Under the pieces are notes generated by a model. That model saw only the letters and a list, made by a program, of their open reading frames with translations, was not told the DNA's origin and ran no database searches. Both the position numbers and the translations under genes were made by a program. From Candidatus Anoxychlamydiales bacterium (GTDB taxonomy: Bacteria; Chlamydiota; Chlamydiia; Chlamydiales; SM23-39), in contig JAAKFX010000076.1 of assembly GCA_011064865.1 (NCBI GenBank), positions 1 to 7,816 of the forward strand: DNA of 7,816 nucleotides. Reading direction: 5' to 3'. Shown here one piece after another: positions 1-5,040 of this stretch (within the stretch, counting starts at the first letter, position 1; each line of letters starts with the position of its first letter).

Positions 1-1
1 A

Positions 2-502
2 TCTTACGCTATAAAAGCAGCTTCCATCGGACTAATCCTTTTAGCTATCATATATATATGCTTTATAAAACTTAGCGCTTTTTATGGCAGCTCTTTATCA
101 AATTTAAATGGCTCTCAAGTTTTATCAGCTCTTACAACTATCGTTTTAGGTACAAAAGCAAGCTATGTATCATCAATAATAGTTTCTCTTGCTTGCATAA
201 CAACAGCTATAGCTCTATGTAATGTTTTTACAGATTTTTTATATGAAAAACTTTTTAAGAAAAAAACTAAATATATATATTGCTTAACCGGGTCTTTAAT
301 AGTTACATTTCTATTTTCCACTTTGAATTTCGAAGGAGTAACTAACATCTTAAATCCAATACTAACAGTAATCTACCCTGGATTAATCGTATTGAGCGTT
401 TTGAATATATTAAACAGACTCTACGGATTTAAAATGATAAAAACACCTGTATTTGCAACATTTTTAGTAACACTGATTATAAAATTGTTTGTTTTGAAAT
501 AA
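2..502 (+). CDS. brnQ: Branched-chain amino acid carrier BrnQ, C-terminal part (5' end outside window)
   Basis: The reading frame is open from the left edge and encodes the last 166 residues of a hydrophobic protein; family members are about 430 residues, so the first 60 percent lies outside the window. About five membrane segments are visible (roughly residues 5-25, 55-80, 90-107, 112-137 and 147-165), separated by short Lys-rich loops. The pattern LACITTAIALCNVFTDF, followed by a segment rich in NPILTVIYPGLIVL, matches the late helices of the LIVCS family (BrnQ), Na+- or H+-coupled importers of leucine, isoleucine and valine in the inner membrane. An auxotrophic intracellular bacterium would use such a carrier to take amino acids from its host. 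The gene ends in TAA, 32 bases before a strong hairpin, and faces the next gene head-on. The family call rests on the C-terminal pattern only. Confidence 0.8.
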   Translation, partial: SYAIKAASIGLILLAIIYICFIKLSAFYGSSLSNLNGSQVLSALTTIVLGTKASYVSSIIVSLACITTAIALCNVFTDFLYEKLFKKKTKYIYCLTGSLIVTFLFSTLNFEGVTNILNPILTVIYPGLIVLSVLNILNRLYGFKMIKTPVFATFLVTLIIKLFVLK

Positions 503-533
503 TGTAGAGTGTTTTTTTTTAAGAATTATACTC

Positions 534-568
534 AGCTAAAGGATTTTCTTATTGAAAATCCTTTAGCT
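534..568. terminator. 15-bp perfect hairpin between convergent genes
   Basis: A perfect 15-bp inverted repeat (534-548 pairs with 554-568) encloses a 5-base loop, TTATT. It lies between the 3' ends of brnQ (+) and the 342-aa gene (-), where a shared bidirectional terminator would be expected. There is no U-run directly after the stem on either strand. A nine-T tract (512-520) lies before the stem on the + strand, the wrong place for a + strand terminator. Termination is likely from position and stem strength, but the canonical tail is missing. Confidence 0.5.
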
Positions 569-621
569 AAAATATGAACATCCCTTTTCTCCATAACCTG
601 AAGAGGCTTGATCAAAAACTT

Positions 622-1650
622 TTATTTATTTAAAAAATCTAAACTAGCTATATTTCTATTTTCATTTTTTAACATATCATCTTCAACATCAAGAGATACT
701 TGCCATTTCCCCATTTCAAGGTTTTTAGCTTTTAAATTCCAAGGCAAATTGTTCATACTAGCAAATAATGTCGGAAAAAGTTGAGAGTTAGTAGATGCAT
801 TAACTATGAAATCTATTTTTCCATTTGCCTTTCTATTTTTAAAATCTAATAGACTTGTGAAATTACATTTATAATCACTGCTAGATATCTCGAAACAATA
901 ATTGAATTTGCCATCTTTATTTCTTAGCTCATCTAAATATGATTTCAACATTTCTAAAGGCATTTGCTGGTTAGATAAACCATCTTTGTACTCTAAAACT
1001 TTCTTTTTCCAAATATTATTCAATCTTTTCATAGATGGTTCCGTGCTTAAATATCCTGATATATTATCTACTGTAATAGGAGGAATCCCTGAGAGTGTCT
1101 TTAAATATTGAACTCCCATATTCTTAATATCAAAATTTACTTTTTTTGAATCCATATCAAAAGAGTATTTATCTATATTAATTTTCACTAAATTAGAGAC
1201 TTCTGAAGTTAAATTTTTTAAGAATAAAGAACTAATATCTAATCCATTAAATTTTATATCAATATCACTCGCTTTTGCTGTAACATTAATATATTTCATT
1301 CCCTTTTGATTTACATTAGATACCATAGCTCCGACAGCTTTAGATGCAACCAACTGTTTTGTCCAAAATGGCAGTAGAGATATTTTTACATCATTAAAAA
1401 CTATGCTCTTATAATCTTTATCAAACTCTTCTCTTTTATAACTCAGCTTTTCAGCTCTAATTTTTAATGGAAGAAAAAAAGAAAATTTAGGATTTACAAA
1501 TTCATAATTAACTTTAATCCCATTTTTTACATATTCTTGAGGTTTGCTCAATTTAATATATGTAAAAATAGCCCAACATATGTACGTATCGAGTATAAGA
1601 TTTAAAGCTATAAAAAATATTACTAATTTTTTTCTCTTGAGTGTTTTCAT
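622..1650 (-). CDS. Membrane-anchored periplasmic protein, DUF2125/AsmA-like (342 aa)
   Basis: The protein starts with a basic stretch (MKTLKRKK) and one hydrophobic segment at about residues 9-32, typical of an uncleaved N-terminal anchor. The remaining 310 residues are a soluble domain, probably periplasmic, with alternating hydrophobic/polar beta-strand patterns and a C-x9-C pair in the last third. The arrangement of anchor, then a Gly-Ile-Lys-Val-Asn-Tyr strand, then a hydrophobic Phe-rich turn, followed by repeated 'ditssl..'-like strands, recalls DUF2125 of Alphaproteobacteria and the wider AsmA/envelope lipid-transport class. This is family-level resemblance by eye, not a proven match. 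No enzymatic motif is seen. The start is supported by AAAGGT eight bases upstream (about 1659-1664) and a good promoter at 1676-1704. It is convergent with brnQ and appears monocistronic. Confidence 0.7.
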   Translation of the reverse strand: MKTLKRKKLVIFFIALNLILDTYICWAIFTYIKLSKPQEYVKNGIKVNYEFVNPKFSFFLPLKIRAEKLSYKREEFDKDYKSIVFNDVKISLLPFWTKQLVASKAVGAMVSNVNQKGMKYINVTAKASDIDIKFNGLDISSLFLKNLTSEVSNLVKINIDKYSFDMDSKKVNFDIKNMGVQYLKTLSGIPPITVDNISGYLSTEPSMKRLNNIWKKKVLEYKDGLSNQQMPLEMLKSYLDELRNKDGKFNYCFEISSSDYKCNFTSLLDFKNRKANGKIDFIVNASTNSQLFPTLFASMNNLPWNLKAKNLEMGKWQVSLDVEDDMLKNENRNIASLDFLNK

Positions 1651-1675
1651 AATTTTACCTTTTGAAAAATCTGAA

Positions 1676-1704
1676 ATTATAAAGTAATTATTAAAAATTT
1701 ACAA
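1676..1704 (-). promoter_or_regulatory. Sigma-70-type promoter of the 342-aa membrane-anchored gene
   Basis: On the minus strand, TTGTAA (1699-1704) and a perfect TATAAT (1676-1681) are separated by exactly 17 bases. The predicted transcription start is near 1669, giving a short leader of about 20 bases with an AAAGGT ribosome binding site. No experimental support is available. Confidence 0.6.
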
Positions 1705-1912
1705 GTAAGTCTTATGGATTCAAAGAATCTAAAATGAAATTATCCTCAAAGTTATTACTTTTGATTTTAAAAATCTTTCCCTAAAAACGTAACCATTTCT
1801 TCATAAACAACTTACATTTTCCGAAAATTTACTTAAAATATGCAAATGTATATCTTGAGTAAATTTCTAGATTGTCATACTACAAAATAACATATGTATG
1901 TTTGGAGTAAAT

Positions 1913-2008
1913 ATGAATGCAAGTAAATTCGTTGGTAGAGAAGAACAATTATCATCTTTAGAACGCCTGCTAAAGAAAAAAACAGCTAGTTTAGTTGTCA
2001 TTAATTGA
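1913..2008 (+). pseudogene. Truncated AAA ATPase, N-terminal remnant (31 codons)
   Basis: An ATG with a GGAG ribosome binding site six bases upstream opens a 31-codon frame beginning MNASKFVGREEQLSSLERLL and ending KKKTASLVVIN before TGA. The FVGRE(E)xL opening followed by a Lys-rich turn and a LVVI strand is the characteristic start of STAND/archaeal-type AAA ATPases (often annotated ATP-binding protein, DUF234-associated). In those proteins the next residues are GRRRxGKS/T, the Walker A loop. Here the frame stops exactly where that loop should begin, and no later ATPase motif is seen in any frame before the next gene at 2141. The stub lacks nucleotide-binding residues and is most likely a relic truncated when the adjacent island was acquired or rearranged. 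Expression as a 31-aa peptide is possible but unsupported. Confidence 0.65.
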
Positions 2009-2066
2009 AGATAACTGAGACTAAAAAAAAATGAGATAATCAGAAAATATCAGCCCCGCTGTTGCC

Positions 2067-2311
2067 TTTTAAAAATATTACCGATTGATTTATACTGCTT
2101 TTTCTAGTATTATCGATTAAAAAAATAAAGGAAGCTATAAATGGCCATTCCTCCACCTTCAAGGCCAATTCATTCCGCAGAGGTTGAATGGGACTCTGAA
2201 CCAGTAAAAACTGTTTTAAAAAAAGCACGTCAAGTACCTTCATCTATACCAGATCCAATTAAAGATTTTGTACTAGATACGACTTGTCTACAAGCAACAA
2301 ATTTTGCTAAA
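2067..2311 (+). repeat. Left arm of imperfect inverted repeat: promoter, leader and N-terminal coding segment
   Basis: This stretch is similar to the reverse complement of 3006-3297. Similarity begins in the -35 region (TTTTAAAAATATTA / CTTTACAAAAATATTA), runs through the TTGATT box and leader into the ATGGC start, and continues through about 57 codons, with a 16-codon gap. It includes a 17-base perfect match at 2241-2257. The arms face each other, so the two genes they start are convergent. There are no transposase or terminal-repeat signs, so an inverted gene duplication followed by divergence is the simplest reading. Confidence 0.75.
2085..2113 (+). promoter_or_regulatory. Promoter of the 236-aa orphan gene
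   Basis: TTGATT (2085-2090) and TATTAT (2108-2113) are spaced by 17 bases, a good sigma-70-type arrangement. Transcription would start near 2120, leaving a leader of about 20 bases with an AAAGGAAG ribosome binding site (2127-2134). The element is conserved in the inverted copy in front of the 102-aa gene. Confidence 0.6.
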
Positions 2312-2851
2312 ATTATACAGAACTCCACTTTAAACTATGAGTTCTTAGAACTTGTAAGTAACACGCAGGAGAATATTTCTTTTGGGGGAAGTCGTTATAT
2401 AACAATTCCAATGTTGATTGGAAGCTTTCGTGTTAACGGAACAGCGCATATTGCTGTTCTCGCAGCGCGTGTAATCAAGTTAGTTCAAGAACAAAAATTT
2501 GAATATAGCCCAGAAGAAAGAAATATAGGTTCTCTCATATCGAGAAAAATAGATCAGCTTTATGATGCCAATGACCGACGACTAAAAAAATGCAACATTT
2601 TGACTAGGTTATTTTGTTTTTTAAGAAATTTCCCGAATCGACTCTCAGGATCTTTAACTTTTTCTTCTCGTAATGTTTCCTTAACTCGTTGGAATTGGGG
2701 AAATAGAGACGGACTTTTATTTCATAATATTTTTGATTATTATACTAAAAAACAGTATGAAAGAAAATTTGGAAGCTCTCCATTACATTCATTACATAAC
2801 TCTGGATTTGAAGGTCAGACAGAGTCTCTCTGGCTACCTCCTCGTGATTAG
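2141..2851 (+). CDS. Orphan protein with cassette-type N-terminus (236 aa), possible secreted effector
   Basis: I do not recognise this family. The start is fixed by AAAGGAAG seven bases upstream and by alignment with the paralogous start at 3224. Residues 1-29 are closely similar to the start of the 102-aa convergent protein (shared SR.I..AEVEWD.E.VK.VLK.A), and residues 34-57 share SIPDP, D, D and QAT positions with it. From about residue 80 the sequence is unique. It has a Gly-Ser-rich strand region (FGGSRYITIPMLIGSF, about 80-95), helical segments, a Lys/Arg-rich stretch (about 145-165: SRKIDQLYDANDRRLKK followed by a hydrophobic Leu/Phe helix), and a Ser/Asn/aromatic C-terminus (NVSLTRWNWGNRDG, later YYTKKQYERKFGSS). 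There is no signal peptide, clear transmembrane helix or catalytic motif. It has its own promoter and shares a terminator with its convergent neighbour. Effector status is an inference from the orphan composition and the cassette-like 5' end. Confidence 0.75.
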   Translation: MAIPPPSRPIHSAEVEWDSEPVKTVLKKARQVPSSIPDPIKDFVLDTTCLQATNFAKIIQNSTLNYEFLELVSNTQENISFGGSRYITIPMLIGSFRVNGTAHIAVLAARVIKLVQEQKFEYSPEERNIGSLISRKIDQLYDANDRRLKKCNILTRLFCFLRNFPNRLSGSLTFSSRNVSLTRWNWGNRDGLLFHNIFDYYTKKQYERKFGSSPLHSLHNSGFEGQTESLWLPPRD

Positions 2852-2886
2852 AGAACAATCTATATGAAATTTATAAAAAACTAGCA

Positions 2887-2906
2887 CCCGAACTCTAAAG
2901 TTCGGG
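2887..2906. terminator. Bidirectional intrinsic terminator between convergent paralogues
   Basis: An 8-bp stem, CCCGAACT (2887-2894) with AGTTCGGG (2899-2906), encloses the 4-base loop CTAA. On the + strand it is followed by CGTTTATTGTT. On the - strand it is followed, after a short gap, by a run of six T (complement of 2875-2880). It is GC-rich in an AT-rich surrounding and sits between two convergent stop codons, so it can end both transcripts. Confidence 0.85.
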
Positions 2907-2915
2907 CGTTTATTG

Positions 2916-3224
2916 TTAAAACCAACTTCTAACACAAAGAACAACACGAGAACCAAGGGAATCATGGTTTTTAAAACTTGAATCAACAGATTGATCCAAA
3001 GCTTTCTCAGCACACTTTGTTGTTGCTTGAGCAGATACATCCGTTGCCCAATCTATAACTGGATCTGGTATAGATGGATACGTTTCTTTAACACATTTTC
3101 CAGATGCATCAACTGCTAGTTTAACGCTAGGAGAAATTGCTGTTTTTAAAACATCTTTTACGGATTCAATATCCCACTCAACCTCTGCGGGACGAATTTG
3201 CCTTGAAATTTCAGGACCTGCCAT
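2916..3224 (-). CDS. Short orphan paralogue of the 236-aa protein (102 aa)
   Basis: The start has a strong GGAGG site (complement of 3231-3235) six bases upstream and matches the start of the convergent 236-aa gene. Residues 1-29 share about two thirds of positions with that protein. A 16-residue insert (about 31-48, containing VDASGKCVKE) follows, and then the common PSIPDPVIDW...QATTKCAEKA block (about 50-75). A weak further echo is SLGSRVVL near residue 90, against SFGGSRYI in the paralogue. The protein then ends with CVRSWF, about 135 residues earlier than its relative. It could be a truncated copy or a complete small protein: the shared terminator follows only about 10 bases after its stop, so there is no decayed coding sequence beyond it. 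It has three cysteines, no membrane segment and no catalytic motif. The function is unknown. Confidence 0.7.
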   Translation of the reverse strand: MAGPEISRQIRPAEVEWDIESVKDVLKTAISPSVKLAVDASGKCVKETYPSIPDPVIDWATDVSAQATTKCAEKALDQSVDSSFKNHDSLGSRVVLCVRSWF

Positions 3225-3297
3225 ATATAACCTCCATGGTTTTTAAAAGTGATAATTTTAAAAAGGACGGTATATCAATCAATAATATTTTTGTAAA
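3006..3297 (-). repeat. Right arm of imperfect inverted repeat: promoter, leader and N-terminal coding segment
   Basis: This is the counterpart of 2067-2311 on the opposite strand. It carries the -35 region, leader, GGAGG site and the first 73 codons of the 102-aa gene. The non-coding leader is about as well conserved as the coding part, suggesting either a recent duplication or selection on the regulatory segment. The perfect 17-base match lies at 3060-3076. Confidence 0.75.
3252..3282 (-). promoter_or_regulatory. Probable promoter of the 102-aa orphan gene
   Basis: On the minus strand TTGATT (complement of 3277-3282) is followed by AATTAT (complement of 3252-3257) at a long 19-base spacing; an overlapping TTGATA (3273-3278) gives a 15-base spacing. 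Its position matches the better-formed promoter of the 236-aa paralogue, which is the main support. Confidence 0.4.
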
Positions 3298-3374
3298 GAA
3301 TATTTCTATAATGGCAGCTGCGATGTTCTAAATTTTTAGTCCTTATTAAGCTCTTTTTCTCCATGATTTTTCTA

Positions 3375-3403
3375 TTGACTTTAAAAACATTCTTTTTTAA
3401 ATT
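3375..3403 (+). promoter_or_regulatory. Promoter of the 461-aa orphan gene
   Basis: TTGACT (3375-3380) and TAAATT (3398-3403) are separated by 17 bases. The -35 matches at five of six positions and the -10 at four of six. The spacer holds a CTTTTTTA-like tract also seen between the boxes of the two paralogue promoters. Transcription would start near 3410, inside the left half of the predicted hairpin at 3401-3431, so the exact start site decides whether that hairpin can form in the mRNA. Confidence 0.45.
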
Positions 3404-3431
3404 CCTTTGTTATTTATTTAACAAAAGGAAT
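3401..3431 (+). promoter_or_regulatory. AU-rich hairpin enclosing the ribosome binding site of the 461-aa gene
   Basis: ATTCCTTTGTTA (3401-3412) can pair with TAACAAAAGGAAT (3419-3431) over 12 base pairs with one bulged A (3423) and a 6-base loop. The right strand contains the AAAGGAA ribosome binding site, eight bases before the ATG at 3439. Such a stem would hide the site and open with warming or with translation factors. If the transcript starts at or after 3404 the stem is shortened from its outer end. Confidence 0.4.
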
Positions 3432-3438
3432 AGTTAAT

Positions 3439-4824
3439 ATGCCAATTTCCAGCTTATTGAGTTATGTTAATCCCTTCGCATATTTTGGTTCTAATCCCCC
3501 TCTTGTAGAAGATGAAGAGCTTCCTGAACCACTTCTTGTAAAAGAGGAAGAACTTCCTAAACCCCATCTTGTAAAAGAGAAAGAGCTTCCTAAACCACTT
3601 CTTGTAGAATATGAAGAGATTTCTGAACTAAAGTGGGTTCTTTATGGTGAAGAAATTTGTATTATTAGACATGGTGAAGAGCTAAATTATCTAGTAGTTG
3701 ATGTTTTTACTAAGAAAAAACTAAGACAAAGCAATATTAATAAAAATGGCCATACAGCGGATGAAGTAATAGATCGTTTGAAGAGAGGTATTTATCCTGA
3801 AGTAAGGGCTGATGGAAGCATTGATTTTTTAATTGGACATAGAAGTATGTTAGATTGCGATATGCTAATAAATAAAAATCATTGGGGTATTACCATGGTC
3901 GATACCTGTTCTAGCAAGCGTGATGACCCTTATACCTGGGGAGGACATGCTGTTCTTCTTATTGAGAAAGTAGAAAACGGAAAATATATCATGCTAAAAG
4001 CGCATTTATTTTCTGGAAAGAAGGCAGGCATTGGAGAAGTTCAATTAGAAAAAATAACTGATTTCAAGTATCTTGAATATATTCAAGAAAAAACGGAAAC
4101 TTGGGTAAGGTCTGCAGAGAAAGTTCAAAAAATGATAAGTAGTATAGAAGAAGAAATATCAAAACAGCAACGTGGTGAAATTGGATCTTTGATAACTATA
4201 GGTGGCGGGAATATTTTCAACTTATCACCTAAGAAAATTGGAAATGAACTATATTATCCAAATAACTGCTTTATCTGGGATAAATCGAAATTAGAGCTAG
4301 CTGGCATAAAATTACCAGCAAACAATGCACTATTCATTAATACCCCAAAATCCAATATTGATCCAACAGCTTTGGCTTCAAAAGCATCTGTATATGTAGT
4401 TGTTACTGGAATTCCATTTATCGAAGATCCTATAGATATTACAGAATCTATTCATAGAAGCATGTTAGATAAGTATTCATGGCAAGTTTTATCCTCATTG
4501 CGTAATGATACTTGCACCATTAATGGAAGAACTTATGATAATGTCGTAGCTAAAACAACCGCCTGTCTCAAAAGAACTGTTTTTAATATCATTTTAGCTG
4601 ATGTAGAACAATTACATGTTTGTGTCAAAATTAGAAATGAAGGTATTCATTATATTGACATAACTAAACTTATTGAATCTTATATTAATTCATATTTGAA
4701 ATCTCATAATATACCAAAAGATGATTTGGAAGGTATACCTTGGGATCAGGATATAGATTCGAAATATGATACTGATTATACTTATGATGGTTGGGATGAT
4801 GGGGGTTGGGGTTGTGAGGATTAA
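3439..4824 (+). CDS. Candidate cysteine hydrolase with N-terminal repeats (permuted NlpC/P60 or LRAT-like), possible effector (461 aa)
   Basis: No family is recognised with confidence. Residues 1-21 are a hydrophobic/aromatic start (LLSYVNPFAYFG). Residues 22-65 are four tandem 11-residue units of the type LVxEEELPxPL. The central region (about 66-295) carries HWGITMV (His148), GGHAVLLIE (His170) followed by a GKYIMLKAHLF strand, then a long helical, Glu/Lys-rich segment (about 212-247), and NNCFIWDKSKLELAG (Cys277). A His before a strand and a later Asn-Cys at the start of a helix is the order of permuted papain-like enzymes (NlpC/P60 permuted group, LRAT). Cys277 and His170 (or His148) would be catalytic. 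The C-terminal part (about 300-435) is of unknown fold. The protein ends in an acidic, aromatic tail (DTDYTYDGWDDGGWGCED), the sort of tail seen on some type IV secretion substrates. AAAGGAA precedes the ATG, and the gene has its own promoter and terminator. The enzyme call is an inference from motif order. Confidence 0.75.
   Translation: MPISSLLSYVNPFAYFGSNPPLVEDEELPEPLLVKEEELPKPHLVKEKELPKPLLVEYEEISELKWVLYGEEICIIRHGEELNYLVVDVFTKKKLRQSNINKNGHTADEVIDRLKRGIYPEVRADGSIDFLIGHRSMLDCDMLINKNHWGITMVDTCSSKRDDPYTWGGHAVLLIEKVENGKYIMLKAHLFSGKKAGIGEVQLEKITDFKYLEYIQEKTETWVRSAEKVQKMISSIEEEISKQQRGEIGSLITIGGGNIFNLSPKKIGNELYYPNNCFIWDKSKLELAGIKLPANNALFINTPKSNIDPTALASKASVYVVVTGIPFIEDPIDITESIHRSMLDKYSWQVLSSLRNDTCTINGRTYDNVVAKTTACLKRTVFNIILADVEQLHVCVKIRNEGIHYIDITKLIESYINSYLKSHNIPKDDLEGIPWDQDIDSKYDTDYTYDGWDDGGWGCED
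3502..3633 (+). repeat. Four tandem 33-bp units (11-residue repeats)
   Basis: Each 33-base unit begins CTTGTA and encodes LVxxEELPxP plus one residue. Units are at 3502-3534, 3535-3567, 3568-3600 and 3601-3633. The middle two are most alike and the last is the most diverged. The 33-base period keeps frame, so copy number can change without breaking the gene. The encoded segment is acidic, Pro-containing and probably an extended linker. Confidence 0.85.
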
Positions 4825-4870
4825 TAACCTTTCTTATCATCTAAAAAAAATATTAATTTGATATATTTCT

Positions 4871-4900
4871 GATGTTTTTTCAAAACATCTTTATTTTATT
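4871..4900 (+). terminator. Intrinsic terminator of the 461-aa gene
   Basis: GATGTTTT (4871-4878) pairs with AAAACATC (4882-4889) around a 3-base loop and is followed directly by the T-rich tail TTTATTTTATT. It lies 46 bases after the TAA stop, so the 461-aa gene is likely monocistronic. Confidence 0.7.
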
Positions 4901-4932
4901 GTTAATTAAATATTTTATAAGTTAATTAAATA
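4901..4932 (+). repeat. Direct repeat of GTTAATTAAATA, 20-base period
   Basis: GTTAATTAAATA occurs at 4901-4912 and again at 4921-4932. The starts are 20 bases apart, about two helical turns. Each contains the palindrome TTAATTAA. The pair lies just upstream of the promoter of the 119-aa gene and could be a paired operator or simply low-complexity AT sequence. Confidence 0.35.
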
Positions 4933-4943
4933 AATATCTTAAG

Positions 4944-4972
4944 TTGATTATAGACTTATTGTATGAGATAAT
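4944..4972 (+). promoter_or_regulatory. Promoter of the 119-aa orphan gene
   Basis: TTGATT (4944-4949) and GATAAT (4967-4972) are separated by 17 bases; the -10 differs from TATAAT at one position. Transcription should start near 4979, giving a leader of about 60 bases before the ATG at 5041. Confidence 0.6.
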
Positions 4973-5013
4973 AAATACTGATTAATTCAATAAATAAAAC
5001 AGATGTAAAATCT

Positions 5014-5035
5014 CAAGAATATTCAAAAATTCTTG
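5014..5035 (+). promoter_or_regulatory. Small hairpin just before the ATG of the 119-aa gene
   Basis: CAAGAAT (5014-5020) pairs with ATTCTTG (5029-5035) over an 8-base loop, ending five bases before the ATG. It occupies the place where a ribosome binding site would be, and no AGGA-like element is present there. It may be chance in AT-rich DNA, or it may mean that the true start lies elsewhere. Confidence 0.3.
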
Positions 5036-5040
5036 TTAAT

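Noticed and set aside
163..348. Open frame of 61 codons on the minus strand
   Set aside because: It lies antisense within the BrnQ coding region, has no ribosome binding site of note and no recognisable features; the + strand membrane-protein pattern explains the sequence.
902..1111. Open frame of 69 codons on the plus strand
   Set aside because: It is antisense to the 342-aa minus-strand gene, which has a promoter, a ribosome binding site and coherent protein features.
2040..2243. Minus-strand open frame of 67 codons over the promoter and start of the 236-aa gene
   Set aside because: It resembles the plus-strand frame at 3137-3331, but this follows from the inverted repeat. The sense frames have better ribosome binding sites, promoters and higher protein similarity. 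The odd substitution pattern is kept as a finding instead.
2834..3040. Minus-strand open frame of 68 codons across the shared terminator
   Set aside because: It reads through the GC-rich terminator stem and overlaps the 102-aa gene in another frame; the paralogy supports the 2916-3224 frame.
2141..3224. Toxin-antitoxin pair
   Set aside because: The two genes are convergent with separate promoters and are paralogues of each other, not a co-transcribed toxin and antitoxin; no known toxin or DNA-binding fold is visible.
3137..3331. Plus-strand open frame of 64 codons over the start of the 102-aa gene
   Set aside because: It is antisense to the 102-aa gene and its promoter, with no ribosome binding site before its ATG; it is the mirror of the frame at 2040-2243.
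2009..3438. Insertion sequence or composite transposon bounded by the inverted arms
   Set aside because: No transposase is present, the arms contain gene starts rather than terminal repeats, and no target-site duplication is seen.
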